Source: Actinomadura soli | GTDB lineage: Bacteria > Actinomycetota > Actinomycetes > Streptosporangiales > Streptosporangiaceae | Assembly: GCF_005889715.1 (NCBI RefSeq) | Contig: NZ_VCKW01000019.1 | Span: 1-54,843 of the forward strand | Reading direction: 5' to 3' | Length of the DNA stretch: 54,843 bases | Translations under genes and position numbers: made by a program | In this document: positions 25,049-34,142 of the stretch, in pieces | Position numbering within the stretch: position 1 is the first letter of the stretch | Layout: each line of letters starts with the position of its first letter | Notes under the pieces: generated by a model | Database searches by the model: none | The model's input: only the letters and a program-made list of their open reading frames with translations | What the model was told of the DNA's origin: nothing

Positions 25049-26157
25049 GGATCGAGTACGTCGACCTGATCGAGGTCGCGCTGCCGCTCGTGAGCCCCTT
25101 CCGAATCTCCACCGGGACCATGACGGCCAGGGAGACGTTCCTGCTCCACGTCGTCACCGACACCGCCGAGGGCTGGGGCGAATTCGCAGGAGACCCTGAA
25201 CCGGGCTACTACTCCGAGTTCGCGGGCTCCGCCGAGATCATCGTCCGCGACTTCCTGTTGCCCGGCGTCCTCGCGCTGCCCGAGCCGCGGGTCGCCGCGC
25301 TCGGCCCTGTCTTCGCGGCGGTCAAGGGAAACCGGCTGGCCAAGGCGGTGCTTGAGACGGCGCTGCTGGACGCCGAACTGCGCGCCTATGGAATGTCGTT
25401 CGGCACCTTTCTGGGCGCGGCGCGGGAGGCCGTTCCCGTCGGCGTGTCCGTCGGCATCCAGGACTCGGCCGGCGAGCTGCTCGACATGGTGGAGCGGTAT
25501 CTCGCCGACGGGTACGCCCGGATCAAGCTGAAGATCGCGCCTGGCTGGGACCTGGAGCCCGTGCGCGCGGTCCGGGAACGATTCGGCGACGACCTCCCGC
25601 TACAGGTGGACGCCAACACCGCCTACACCCTCGGCGACGCCGGGCACCTGCGCCGTCTGGACGAGTACGGCCTGCTGCTGATCGAGGAACCGCTCCAGGA
25701 AGACGACCTGCAGGCCCACGCGCAACTGCAGCAGCGCTTGACCACCCCGATATGCCTGGACGAGTCCATCCACACCGCGCGCGACGCCGCCGCCGCCATC
25801 GCGCTCGACGCCTGCCGGGTCATCAACGTCAAGCCCGCCCGGGTCGGCGGCTACCTGGAGGCCCGGCGGATCCACGACCTCGCCGCCGCGCACGGCGTCC
25901 CCGTCTGGTGCGGCGGCAACCTCGAGACCGGCATCGGCCGGTCCGCCAACCTGGCGCTGGCGGCACTGCCCGGCTTCACCCTCCCCGGCGACCTGTCGGC
26001 CTCGAACCGCTACTTCGCCGAGGACATCACCGAGCCGTTCGTCCTGCACAACGGCCTCCTGCGGGTTCCCGCCGGGCCGGGCATCGGCATCGGCCCCCGG
26101 CCGGACGCCCTGGCCCGGCACACCACCGCCGTCCGGCGGCTCCACCCGCGAGAGTGA
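25045..26157 (+). CDS. Enolase-superfamily o-succinylbenzoate synthase / N-acylamino-acid racemase-like
   Basis: 370 residues. The MLE-like barrel shows the KxK base pair (RIKLKIAPG), metal ligands in LQVDANTAYTL, LLIEEPLQ and ICLDESIH, and the opposite lysine in INVKPARVGGYLEA. GGNLETGIGRSANLALA is the typical late motif. This subfamily includes MenC and N-succinylamino-acid racemases and is often promiscuous. No menaquinone genes are nearby, so the racemase role is favoured; the divergent amino-acid oxidase fits with that. Confidence 0.88.
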   Translation: MRIEYVDLIEVALPLVSPFRISTGTMTARETFLLHVVTDTAEGWGEFAGDPEPGYYSEFAGSAEIIVRDFLLPGVLALPEPRVAALGPVFAAVKGNRLAKAVLETALLDAELRAYGMSFGTFLGAAREAVPVGVSVGIQDSAGELLDMVERYLADGYARIKLKIAPGWDLEPVRAVRERFGDDLPLQVDANTAYTLGDAGHLRRLDEYGLLLIEEPLQEDDLQAHAQLQQRLTTPICLDESIHTARDAAAAIALDACRVINVKPARVGGYLEARRIHDLAAAHGVPVWCGGNLETGIGRSANLALAALPGFTLPGDLSASNRYFAEDITEPFVLHNGLLRVPAGPGIGIGPRPDALARHTTAVRRLHPRE

Positions 26158-26461
26158 CCGGCACCGCCCGATCGCGACGGTGATGGCAGGCGGCTAGGGC
26201 CAGGCCCCAGACCAGCCAGAGCACGGGCGGGATCCAGGCGCCCCCAGTTGATCGCGGCGGCGACACAGCCCACCGCCGGTTACGGCGGCGGGCTGTGGAT
26301 CTGTGGTCGTGTCATGAGCGGGGTGGCGCGTGCGCCTGGGAGCCCGCGGCGTTGAGCACCTGCTGGTGGGCCCTCCCTCAAACCGGGAGCATGCCCGCAC
26401 CCACGTGCCGCTGGTTCATGCCGGGCATCCAGCCGTGGTGGTCACGGCCGGGGTCGAGCAG
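26158..26461. other. Intergenic region holding a strong stem-loop
   Basis: 304 bases between the racemase-like gene and the AMP-ligase fragment. Apart from the hairpin at 26264-26297 no gene or promoter could be supported. Confidence 0.4.
26264..26297 (+). terminator. Strong GC stem-loop (terminator)
   Basis: Fifteen-base arms (26264-26278 and 26283-26297) pair at 14 of 15 positions around the tetraloop GTTA. It lies about 110 nt after the racemase-like gene and faces a converging fragment, so it may work in both directions. Confidence 0.55.
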
Positions 26462-26850
26462 TCACCGGTGTGGGGCTGCCAGAGCGGCGCGGAGGGCCTT
26501 TTTGTCGATCTTGCCTACCTTGGTGGTGGGGAGTTCGTCGACGACGATGAGGCGTTCGGGGAGTTTGAAGCGGGAGACCCCGGCCTCGTCCATGCTGGCG
26601 CGGATGCCGTCCAGGGTCACCGCGGCGTCCGGCTGGGGGACGACGTAGACGCACAGGCGCTCGCCCGGTTCGGGGTCGGGCATGGCCACGGCGGCGACCT
26701 GGCTGACCTGCGGGAGCCGGTAGACGAGGTTCTCCACCTCCTCGGCGGAGATCTTCTCGCCACCGCGGTTGATCATGTCCTTGTCCCGGCCCTCGACGAT
26801 GAGGTCGCCGCCGGGGGTGAGCCGGCAGATGTCGCCGCGGCGCGCAGCTC
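26462..26850 (-). pseudogene. C-terminal fragment of an acyl/aryl-CoA synthetase or AMP ligase
   Basis: The frame reads GDICRLTPGGDLIVEGRDKD, then MINRGGEKISAEEVENLVYR and ends with LPTTKVGKIDKKALRAAL. These are the A8 hinge and A10 catalytic-lysine motifs (GKIDKK) of the ANL superfamily, close to 2,3-dihydroxybenzoate-AMP-ligase-type enzymes. The ~400-residue N-terminal adenylation domain is missing; near 26846 the sequence changes to an extradiol dioxygenase. Only the mobile C-terminal domain remains, so it is not functional as a ligase. Confidence 0.8.
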
Positions 26851-27063
26851 GTCGCCCGACCCCAGCTGCCAGCCGTAGTAGGCGCCGCCGTCGACGTCGG
26901 ACGGCTCGATGATGATCCGCTGCTCGAAGGAGTCCATCCGGAAGCCGGTCCTGCCGGTGTCCGAGCGCACCTCCGCCAGGCCCAGGACGTCGGTCGCGTA
27001 CGAGCGGAAGGCCGCGGGGCCGGTCGAGTTGAGGCCGGTGTAGCCCAGTTGCTGGATGTCCAC
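26846..27063 (-). pseudogene. N-terminal fragment of an extradiol ring-cleavage dioxygenase (BphC-like)
   Basis: GTG at 27063 opens VDIQQLGYTGLNSTGPAAFR, then VLGLAEVRSDTGRTGFRMDS and GAYYGWQLGSGDELRAA, the non-catalytic N-terminal domain of 2,3-dihydroxybiphenyl dioxygenase-type enzymes. After DELRAA the sequence runs into the AMP-ligase fragment in another frame. The C-terminal domain with the iron ligands is lost. It lies 2 nt after the ring-fission hydrolase stop, the order expected in a meta-cleavage operon. Confidence 0.8.
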
Positions 27064-27065
27064 GG

Positions 27066-27926
27066 TCAGTCCTCCCCGTCCGCGACGAAGTCGAGTACCT
27101 CGCGGGCGAAGATCTCCGGGTATTCGATCATCGCCCAGTGCCGGCAGTTCGGGATCAGGTAGCCGGTGGAGTTCTCCAGCAGCGGCAGGAACCGGAACGC
27201 CTGCTCGATCGGCACGACGAGATCCTGCTTCCCGTTCACCACCAGCGTCCGCGTCCGGACCTTCGCGATCTCCTCCGGCGGATACTGCAGGCCGTTCTTC
27301 GCGACCCATCCCATGGTGGCCTTGTACGCCGCCTTGACATCCGGCTTGATCGAAAGCTCGTACCGGTAGCGCACCTGCTCCTCGGACGGGACGAACGCGG
27401 GGTTGGCGAGCACGTCGATGATCGCCCTCATCCCGTCGACGGTGAAGTCGTAGTGCACCATCGGGCCGAGTTCCGGGGAGATATGGGTGGTGAGGCCGCC
27501 GCTCCCCATCAGCACCAGCCCGGCCACGAGGTCGGGCCGCAGCATGGCGGCTCCGAGCGAGGTGGCGCCGCCCATCGAGTTGCCCACGAGGACGCAGGGA
27601 CCCAGCCCGAGACCCTCGATGAACGCGATGAGCTGCCGGTTCCTCGCGTCCTGCGTGTAGTCGAAGCCTTCCGGGGCGGGGGCCTCGGAGAGCCCGAAGC
27701 CGACCATGTCCATCGCGTAGGTCTCGGCCGCCGCCGTGAACAGCTCGAAACAGCCGTACCAGTTCGACCGGCTGTCGGCGCCCGCTCCGCCACCGTGCAC
27801 CAGGACGATGGGGCGCCCGCTCCCCTGCCCGCCCCGGTAATAGGCGGTGCGGAAGGAACCCGTCTGGATATACCTGACCTCGCCCAGGGACGAGGCCGGG
27901 GCGGTCGAAAGACTCTCCGCCGTCAT
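27066..27926 (-). CDS. Alpha/beta hydrolase, meta-cleavage product C-C hydrolase (BphD/MhpC-like)
   Basis: 286 residues from MTAESLSTAPASS, preceded by AGAGGTGG. The oxyanion segment VLVHGGGAGADSRSNW is the hallmark of carbon-carbon bond hydrolases. The nucleophile is in VGNSMGGATSLGAA, the acid in VVNGKQDLVVP and the His in NCRHWAMIEYP. It would hydrolyse the ring-fission product of an extradiol dioxygenase. Its partner dioxygenase gene, directly downstream, is truncated, so this enzyme is intact but probably orphaned. Confidence 0.88.
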   Translation of the reverse strand: MTAESLSTAPASSLGEVRYIQTGSFRTAYYRGGQGSGRPIVLVHGGGAGADSRSNWYGCFELFTAAAETYAMDMVGFGLSEAPAPEGFDYTQDARNRQLIAFIEGLGLGPCVLVGNSMGGATSLGAAMLRPDLVAGLVLMGSGGLTTHISPELGPMVHYDFTVDGMRAIIDVLANPAFVPSEEQVRYRYELSIKPDVKAAYKATMGWVAKNGLQYPPEEIAKVRTRTLVVNGKQDLVVPIEQAFRFLPLLENSTGYLIPNCRHWAMIEYPEIFAREVLDFVADGED

Positions 27927-28543
27927 GGCCACCTCTTCACGTAGCACTCGAAGACAATTCCGAGAAACGCATGGTGGGCCCGCGAATAAAGCGGCACCGT
28001 GCACTCTCAGTCGTCACGCTACATACGGGAATGCGATGTGACTTCGGTCGCCACGTAGGAATGCCCCCGACGGTTTTCCGCCACTGTGTCGGACAGCACA
28101 CCCCGCGGCGACCGCCGGGGGCAGATCATCGATCAACGACGGACCGTCACCCGGCTGTGGTGCCGGGGGCGCCCGGGCCCCTGCCGGTGTCGCGCGAGCG
28201 CCCGAAACCCGGAGGGCGGTGTCCTGGTGCGGCCGTGCGGCGGTACCGGCAGGTCATCCCTGGAGTGACCATCTGCGGACAGACGCCGGCGATGACCTTG
28301 CCCGGCACCTGGTGCACGATGAGCGTGCGGAGGACTGAAAGCGACCCTCCGCACGCTCCCCACACAGTCGCGCTTTTCTCTTGAGATCGGCACCAAGAAT
28401 CGTTCGGGCCGATTCCGCCTGCGCAGAACCCGCGGGCGGTCTCGATCACCGACGGGGTTTGCCGGCACTTTTCGCGAAGCCCGTCGCTCCTGCAGACATT
28501 GCCGCCGGAACGTCCGGCGTGCCCTATGAAAGGAGAAGGGTTG
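27927..28543. other. ~620-bp intergenic region with a hairpin
   Basis: Between the hydrolase and a divergent secreted-protein gene. No frame here has a convincing start or family. The main visible structure is the perfect hairpin at 28321-28358. The region should contain both divergent promoters. Confidence 0.4.
28321..28358. terminator. Perfect 13-bp stem-loop
   Basis: GAGCGTGCGGAGG (28321-28333) pairs with CCTCCGCACGCTC (28346-28358) around a 12-nt loop. No gene ends just before it on the plus strand, so it may be the terminator of a decayed gene or an RNA element upstream of the DUF4394-like gene. Confidence 0.4.
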
Positions 28544-29371
28544 ATGAAGGCACGAATCAGGTTGGGGATGACCGCATTGGCGGCCGCGGCGGCGTTGGTC
28601 GCCGTGGTCCCGGGCAGCGGGTCGGCCGGCGCCGTCAAGCTGAAGGCGTACGGGATCTCCAGCGACGGGACGCTGATGGCCGCGTTCAAGACCGATACCC
28701 CGGAGGTGCTCGACTGGGTGCGGAACCCGGTCGGGCTGGTCACCGACACCTCGCTGATCGGGATCGACTTCCGGGTGCAGGACGGCAAGCTGTACGCCGT
28801 CGGCGACTACGGCGGCATCTACACGGTGTCGCTCGACGCGGGCTCCGAATGCACCCTCACGAAGGTCTCCCAGCTCACCGTGGGGCTGAAGGGCACGTAT
28901 TTCGGGGTCGACTTCAATCCGGCGGCCGACCGGCTGCGCGTGATCAGTGACACCGGCCAGAACCTCCGGCACGACCTCAGCGCCAACACCACGGCCATTG
29001 ACAGCCCCCTGTCCGCCACGAACGTCACCGCCGCCGCCTACACCAACAACGACCTCAATTCCGGCACCGCGACCACATTGTTCGACATCGGCACCGACGG
29101 CGACCAGGTCGTCATCCAGTCCCCGCCCAACAACGGCACCCTGGTCGCGACCGGCTCCCTCGGCGTGAACGCCGGGCCCAACGCCGGCCTCGACATCTAC
29201 AGCGACCTCGGCAACGGCAAGACGATCTCGAACACGGCCTTCGGGACCTTCGTCCCGCCCGGCGGCGGCGCCACCTTCTACACCGTCGAACCGCTCACCG
29301 GCACGGCCGCCCCGGTGGGCAAGTTCCCGCTCCCCATCACCGACGTCGCCATCGCACTCGACACGAACTGA
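28544..29371 (+). CDS. Secreted DUF4394-like protein
   Basis: 275 residues. ATG at 28544 follows GGAGAAGGG. A signal peptide spans about 1-29 (ALAAAAALVAVVPGSGSAGA). The mature part shows repeated beta-propeller-like strands: KAYGISSDGTLMAAF, IGIDFRVQDGKLYAVGDYGG, YFGVDFNPAADRLRVISDTG, NLRHDLSANT. These match the DUF4394 pattern. Role unknown; extracellular. A strong terminator follows, so it is monocistronic. Confidence 0.8.
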   Translation: MKARIRLGMTALAAAAALVAVVPGSGSAGAVKLKAYGISSDGTLMAAFKTDTPEVLDWVRNPVGLVTDTSLIGIDFRVQDGKLYAVGDYGGIYTVSLDAGSECTLTKVSQLTVGLKGTYFGVDFNPAADRLRVISDTGQNLRHDLSANTTAIDSPLSATNVTAAAYTNNDLNSGTATTLFDIGTDGDQVVIQSPPNNGTLVATGSLGVNAGPNAGLDIYSDLGNGKTISNTAFGTFVPPGGGATFYTVEPLTGTAAPVGKFPLPITDVAIALDTN

Positions 29372-29381
29372 CGCCCGCCTC

Positions 29382-29414
29382 GTGAGCCCGGCCCGGTCAA
29401 CGGGCCGGGCTCAC
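29382..29414 (+). terminator. Perfect 14-bp GC hairpin
   Basis: GTGAGCCCGGCCCG (29382-29395), loop GTCAA, then CGGGCCGGGCTCAC (29401-29414), 11 nt after the secreted-protein stop. There is no U-tract. Confidence 0.7.
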
Positions 29415-29596
29415 CACCCGGCCCTCGCTCCGGCCTCGGGTCTGAACGCATCTCCGTCGTCACCGTCCGCAGCGGCACTATTCCATGTGCCCAAACTTTC
29501 ATGGCGAAGACTGGCACACAGCGCAAAGCGGAAACCGCCGTGCGCGCGGCATAATTAACTTGATGTCGAGATACCAGACACCGTGAGGTGGTTGTC

Positions 29597-31129
29597 ATGA
29601 TCGTTGGGGTTCTCAAGGAGGAACCGCCCGGCGAACGGCGGGTGGCGGTGACACCGGACACCGTCACCCAGCTGCAGAAGCTCGGGTACGAGGTGGTCGT
29701 CGAGCCCGGCGCCGGAGCCGGGTCCGGCTTCCCCGACGACCGGTACGAGGCCGCGGGCGCCGCCATCGGCGCCGCCGAGGCCGCGGACGTGGTGCTGGGC
29801 ATCGGCCCGCCCTCGCCCGAGCGGCTGGACGCGCTGCGACCGGGCGCCACGCTGATCGGCCTGCTGAGCCCGCGGCTCAGGCCGGACCTGGTGGAGGACC
29901 TCGCCGGCCGTCCCCTCACCGCGCTGTCCCTGGACGCGGTGCCGCGCATCTCCCGGGCGCAGTCGTTCGACGTGCTCTCCTCGATGGCCAACATCGCCGG
30001 GTACCGGGCGGTGATCGAGGCCGCGCACGAGTTCGGGCGGTTCTTCACCGGCCAGGTGACCGCGGCGGGGAAGGTGCCGCCGGCGAAGGTGCTGGTCGCG
30101 GGGGCCGGCGTCGCCGGGCTCGCGGCGATCGGCGCGGCCAGCAGCCTGGGCGCGATCGTCCGGGCCACCGACCCCCGGCCGGAGGTCGCCGACCAGGTGC
30201 GCTCGCTCGGCGGCGACTACCTCGCCGTGGCCGAGCCGGAGCCGGACGACGATCCGGGCACCGGTTACGCCAAGGAGATGTCGGACGACTACAACGTCCG
30301 CGCCGCCGCGCTCTATGCCGAGCAGTGCCGCGACGTCGACATCGTCGTCACCACCGCGCTCATCCCCGGCAGGCCCGCGCCGAAGCTGATCACCGCCGAG
30401 ATGGTGGCGACGATGCGGCCGGGCTCGGTGATCGTCGACATGGCCGCGGCCAACGGCGGCAACGTCGAGGGCACGGTCCCCGGCGAGCGGGTGGTCACCG
30501 CGAACGGCGTGATCATCCTCGGCTACACCGACCTGGCCGGACGGCTGCCCGCGCAGGCGTCCCAGCTGTACGGCACCAACCTGGTCAACCTGATCCAGCT
30601 GATGACCCCGCAACGGGACGGCGAGCTCGTCCTGGACTTCGACGACGTCGTCCAGCGCTCGATGACCGTCGTCCGCGAGGGCGAGCTCACCTGGCCGCCG
30701 CCCCCGGTGCCGGTGTCGGCGGCACCGGCCGCCGCGCAGCCGGTACAGCGGGACGCCGAGGCGGACGTCCCGTCCCGCAAGGCGGACCCGGCGCTGCGCC
30801 GGCTCGGCGCCGCCGTCGCGGCCGCCGCGACGTTCGGACTGATCGCGGTCTCACCGGCGGCGCTGCAGGTGCACCTGACCGTGTTCGCGCTGGCCATCGT
30901 GATCGGCTACTACGTCATCGGGAACGTGCACCACGCGCTGCACACCCCGCTGATGTCGGTGACCAACGCGATCTCCGGGATCATCGTGGTCGGGGCGCTG
31001 CTGCAGATCGGCACCGGCAGCGCGGCGATCACCGTGCTCTCGCTCGCGGCGATCCTGCTCGCGAGCATCAACGTCTTCGGCGGATTCGCGGTCACCCGCC
31101 GCATGCTCGCCATGTTCGTCAGGAGCTAG
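29597..31129 (+). CDS. pntA: NAD(P) transhydrogenase alpha subunit (complete fused form)
   Basis: 510 residues. ATG at 29597 follows GAGGTGG; a GTG nine bases upstream is less likely. Residues 1-380 form the NAD(H)-binding domain [41 protein letters not shown], and the RQD-loop region here reading [16 protein letters not shown] Pro/Ala linker near 375-400 leads to membrane helices ([20 protein letters not shown]). Both parts are in one chain, as in E. coli PntA. With PntB it couples hydride transfer from NADH to NADP+ to proton entry. An AT-rich promoter-like patch (CATAATTAAC) lies at about 29549-29560. Confidence 0.93.
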   Translation: MIVGVLKEEPPGERRVAVTPDTVTQLQKLGYEVVVEPGAGAGSGFPDDRYEAAGAAIGAAEAADVVLGIGPPSPERLDALRPGATLIGLLSPRLRPDLVEDLAGRPLTALSLDAVPRISRAQSFDVLSSMANIAGYRAVIEAAHEFGRFFTGQVTAAGKVPPAKVLVAGAGVAGLAAIGAASSLGAIVRATDPRPEVADQVRSLGGDYLAVAEPEPDDDPGTGYAKEMSDDYNVRAAALYAEQCRDVDIVVTTALIPGRPAPKLITAEMVATMRPGSVIVDMAAANGGNVEGTVPGERVVTANGVIILGYTDLAGRLPAQASQLYGTNLVNLIQLMTPQRDGELVLDFDDVVQRSMTVVREGELTWPPPPVPVSAAPAAAQPVQRDAEADVPSRKADPALRRLGAAVAAAATFGLIAVSPAALQVHLTVFALAIVIGYYVIGNVHHALHTPLMSVTNAISGIIVVGALLQIGTGSAAITVLSLAAILLASINVFGGFAVTRRMLAMFVRS

Positions 31130-31132
31130 GCG

Positions 31133-32581
31133 ATGACGATCGCAACCGCGGCGACCGCGGCGTACATCGTCGCGGCACTGTTCTTCATCCGCGCGCTGGC
31201 CGGTCTCTCCCGGCACGAATCCGCCCGCCTGGGCAACACCTACGGCATGCTCGGCATGGCCGTGGCGCTCGTCGCCACCGTCGCCCTCACCGTCGACGAC
31301 GACATCGGCCTGCCCGCGTTCGCGCTCCTCGTGGCCGCGGTCGCGGTCGGCGCGCTGATCGGCCTGAACCGGGCCAGGGCGGTGGAGATGACCGCGATGC
31401 CCGAGCTCATCGCGCTGCTGCACAGCTTCGTCGGGCTGGCCGCCGTCCTGGTCGGCTGGAGCGGCTACCTGCACGTCGAGCACCACCCCGAGGGGGCGGA
31501 GGCGACCGGGCTCGCCCGCGAGGACATGCTCGGCATCCACAGCGCCGAGGTCTTCATCGGCGTCTTCATCGGCGCCGTCACCCTCACCGGCTCGATCGTC
31601 GCCTTCGGCAAGCTGTCGGGACGGTTGAAGTCCGCGCCGCTGATGCTGCCGGGCAAGAACCTGCTCAACGTCGGGGCGCTCATCGCCTTCGCCGGGCTCA
31701 CCGCCGCCTTCGTCGCCCAGCCCGGGCTGTGGTCGCTCATCGCGGTCACCGCGGTGGCGCTGCTGCTCGGCTGGCACCTGGTCGCCTCCATCGGCGGCGG
31801 CGACATGCCGGTGGTGGTCTCCATGCTGAACAGCTACTCCGGCTGGGCGGCCGCCGCGTCCGGGTTCCTGCTCGGCAACGACCTCCTGATCATCGTCGGC
31901 GCGCTGGTGGGCTCCTCGGGCGCCTACCTGTCGGCCATCATGTGCAAGGCGATGAACCGCTCGTTCCTCTCCGTCATCGCGGGCGGCTTCGGCCTCGAGG
32001 CGCCCGCCGCGTCCGGCGGCGACCACGGCCGGCACCGGGAGATCACCCCTGAGGGGACCGCCGAGGCGCTCGCCGCGGCCTCCTCGGTGATCATCACTCC
32101 CGGCTACGGCATGGCGGTCGCGCAGGCGCAGGCCCCGGTCGCCGCGCTGACCGCGCGGCTGCGCGACCGGGGCGTCCAGGTCAGGTTCGGCATCCACCCG
32201 GTCGCCGGCCGCCTCCCCGGCCACATGAACGTGCTGCTCGCCGAGGCCAAGGTGCCCTACGACCTGGTGCTGGAGATGGACGAGATCAACGACGACTTCG
32301 GCGCCGCCGACGTGGTCCTGGTGATCGGCGCCAACGACATCGTCAACCCCGCCGCCGAAGAGGATCCCGCGAGCCCCATCGCGGGCATGCCCGTCCTGGA
32401 GGTCTGGAACGCGCAGCAGGTCGTCGTGTTCAAGCGCTCCATGGCCACCGGGTACGCCGGCGTCCAGAACCCGCTCTTCTTCCGCGACAACACCCACATG
32501 CTCTTCGGCGACGCCAAGGAAAGGGTCAACGACATCCTCCAGGCCCTCGACCACCTCACACCCGTGGGCGCCCGGCGGTGA
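31133..32581 (+). CDS. pntB: NAD(P) transhydrogenase beta subunit
   Basis: 482 residues, starting 3 nt after pntA. The N-terminal ~260 residues are membrane helices, including [16 protein letters not shown] and [20 protein letters not shown]. The C-terminal NADP(H)-binding domain III carries [40 protein letters not shown] and [18 protein letters not shown], all diagnostic. It completes the proton-translocating transhydrogenase in the cytoplasmic membrane. A broken MBL-fold gene converges 9 nt after the stop. Confidence 0.94.
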   Translation: MTIATAATAAYIVAALFFIRALAGLSRHESARLGNTYGMLGMAVALVATVALTVDDDIGLPAFALLVAAVAVGALIGLNRARAVEMTAMPELIALLHSFVGLAAVLVGWSGYLHVEHHPEGAEATGLAREDMLGIHSAEVFIGVFIGAVTLTGSIVAFGKLSGRLKSAPLMLPGKNLLNVGALIAFAGLTAAFVAQPGLWSLIAVTAVALLLGWHLVASIGGGDMPVVVSMLNSYSGWAAAASGFLLGNDLLIIVGALVGSSGAYLSAIMCKAMNRSFLSVIAGGFGLEAPAASGGDHGRHREITPEGTAEALAAASSVIITPGYGMAVAQAQAPVAALTARLRDRGVQVRFGIHPVAGRLPGHMNVLLAEAKVPYDLVLEMDEINDDFGAADVVLVIGANDIVNPAAEEDPASPIAGMPVLEVWNAQQVVVFKRSMATGYAGVQNPLFFRDNTHMLFGDAKERVNDILQALDHLTPVGARR

Positions 32582-32590
32582 TCCGGTCGC

Positions 32591-33160
32591 CTATCGTCCT
32601 GGGCGGGTGCCTACTCCGAGCTGCATGAGGTCCTGCCCGACGATGAGCTTGCCCGAGTAGTCGGCGGCGAACGCCTGCCGGAGGTAGCCCGTCATGGCCG
32701 AGATCCCGGAGATCGGGCCGCCGGGGTTCACCGGCCCCGGGGCGGGACGGTCGGGCGGGAACGTCCGGGGCGGAACCGGCCGGTCACCCGGACCGAAGAC
32801 ACGGAACGGCTCGCCGCTGCGCGCCCGCAGCAGGTTGATCTGGGCGGTGGTGTACAACGCCGGCCATTCGACCGTGTGGTCGGAGTGCATGTGCGTGAAG
32901 AAGATCCCGCGCACGTTGGCGGGCGCCGACGGGTCGCCGAGCAGGCCCGAGCGGAGGAGCTGCACCGCCGCTCCATGACCGAGGTCGACGACGTAGACGT
33001 TGTTCCCGTAGACGACGGCGGTGGAGATGCCCATCCGGTCGCCGCTGAGCACGATCGGCCCGCCGCCCGTACCGAGAAGCACCACCCGCGTCCGATGCCG
33101 CGCCCCGGGACGTGGCGCCGCCTCCGCGCCGGGCAGCCCGGCCCCGGCGCTGTGAGCCTG
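32591..33160 (-). pseudogene. Metallo-beta-lactamase-fold hydrolase with internal deletion and lost N terminus
   Basis: The frame has VVLLGTGGGPIVLSGDRMGI, then FFTHMHSDHTVEWPALYTTA, the HxHxDH zinc motif of secreted MBL-fold hydrolases. It then reaches TGYLRQAFAADY and jumps to SGKLIVGQDLMQLGVG, which is the usual end of the family. About half of the fold, including later metal ligands, is missing. Upstream, an Ala/Pro segment like an export-signal linker is in frame but has no start codon. Probably inactive. Confidence 0.6.
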
Positions 33161-33176
33161 TGAACGGCGAGGGCGG

Positions 33177-33356
33177 TTACGGGCTGCCGCCCCGCCGGCT
33201 GATCAGCTCGTCCTTGGTCAAGCCGTGCTGGCCGAGAAAGCCCTCCGCCTCGTCGTACTCGACCGGATCGGGCAGCACCTCCTCGGCCTCGGCGGCCGCG
33301 GTCGGCAGTCCCGCGTCCCGGAGCAGTTGAACTACGTGTTCCCTCGGGACTCTCAT
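33177..33356 (-). CDS. Small acidic protein of unknown function (59 aa)
   Basis: The start MRVPREHVVQLLRDAG is preceded by GGTGAGGGCG. The product is acidic (PTAAAEAEEVLPDPVEYDEA, then FLGQHGLTKDELISRRGG) and looks like a compact helical protein; similar short ORFs occur in many actinobacteria. The frame is open further upstream but that part is a shadow. No function is assigned. Confidence 0.6.
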   Translation of the reverse strand: MRVPREHVVQLLRDAGLPTAAAEAEEVLPDPVEYDEAEGFLGQHGLTKDELISRRGGSP

Positions 33357-33483
33357 CGCCCTCACCGGCCCTTCCGCCTTACCCAGACCAGGAACCTCAT
33401 GGCCACCTTGGGTTTCCCCACTCACCACGACTGAATCCTCAGCACACCGGGCCTCATCACGCTCTTGGGCGAGCGTGCGTCGC

Positions 33484-34032
33484 TCAGAGGTCGTAGGTGG
33501 TGAGCAGGGCGCCCGAGGCGAACCTCCGGGTGCCGATGAGGCGGAGGTCCCTCTTCGGGTACGTGCCGTTGAACAGCGGGGTCCCACCGCCGAGGAGGAC
33601 GGGGTTGACGACGAGCCGCAGCTCGTCCAGGACGCCGAGGCCGATGGCGGCCGTGGCGGCGCGGCCGCCGGCGAACAGGGCGAGGTCGCGCCCGTCCCGC
33701 GCCTTGAGGTCGTTGAGGGCGGCCGCCGGGTCGTCTCCGAGCAGGTGGGAGTTGTGCCACCCGGTGTGGTGAAGGGTGCGCGACATGACGTACTTCGGCA
33801 GCTCGTTCATCCGGCGCCGCTGGGTGGCGGAGACCTCGTCGCCGGCGGACGGCCAGTATCCGGCGAGCTGCTCGAAGGCGGTCCGGCCGAACACCATGCC
33901 GTCGATCGACTCCAGCAGGGTGTCGATGTGGTCCTGGAACTCCTGGTCGGCGAATCGCCAGTCGATGTCGCCCGCCTGATCGGCGATGTAACCGTCGGCC
34001 GACACGTTGACGTGCAGGAAAAGGCGTCTCAC
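33484..34032 (-). CDS. Dihydrofolate-reductase-fold protein (RibD C-terminal/YwjB-like)
   Basis: 182 residues: RRLFLHVNVSADGYIADQAG, IDGMVFGRTAFEQLAGYWP, VMSRTLHH, DLALFAGGRAATAAIGLGV and DELRLVVNPVLLGGGTPLF. These are standard for the RibD C-terminal/DHFR-like family of NADPH-dependent reductases. The physiological substrate is generally unknown. It is divergent from a TetR gene, and two tandem palindromes in the shared 110-bp region imply direct control by that regulator. Confidence 0.88.
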   Translation of the reverse strand: MRRLFLHVNVSADGYIADQAGDIDWRFADQEFQDHIDTLLESIDGMVFGRTAFEQLAGYWPSAGDEVSATQRRRMNELPKYVMSRTLHHTGWHNSHLLGDDPAAALNDLKARDGRDLALFAGGRAATAAIGLGVLDELRLVVNPVLLGGGTPLFNGTYPKRDLRLIGTRRFASGALLTTYDL

Positions 34033-34058
34033 GGGATCTCCTCAGCGGTGCCGGGGTT

Positions 34059-34082
34059 CTTCTTGAACGGCCGATCAAGAAG
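34059..34082. promoter_or_regulatory. TetR operator, copy 1
   Basis: CTTCTTGA-N8-TCAAGAAG: perfect 8-bp arms, 24 bp total, 26 bp upstream of the reductase start. The left half plus spacer (CTTCTTGAACG) is identical in copy 2. Confidence 0.75.
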
Positions 34083-34103
34083 TTGGTGGCGAATACCGTC
34101 GCA

Positions 34104-34127
34104 CTTCTTGAACGAGCTGTCAAGAAG
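34104..34127. promoter_or_regulatory. TetR operator, copy 2
   Basis: CTTCTTGA-N8-TCAAGAAG again, 45 bp centre-to-centre from copy 1 and ending 15 bp before the tetR ATG. Placement suggests autorepression and repression of the divergent reductase gene. Confidence 0.75.
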
Positions 34128-34142
34128 TCGTAGGATCCGGCC

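Noticed and set aside
26158..26461. Insertion-sequence end or transposase remnant near the strong hairpin
   Set aside because: No transposase motif, terminal inverted repeat pair or target duplication could be seen; the hairpin is better read as a terminator.
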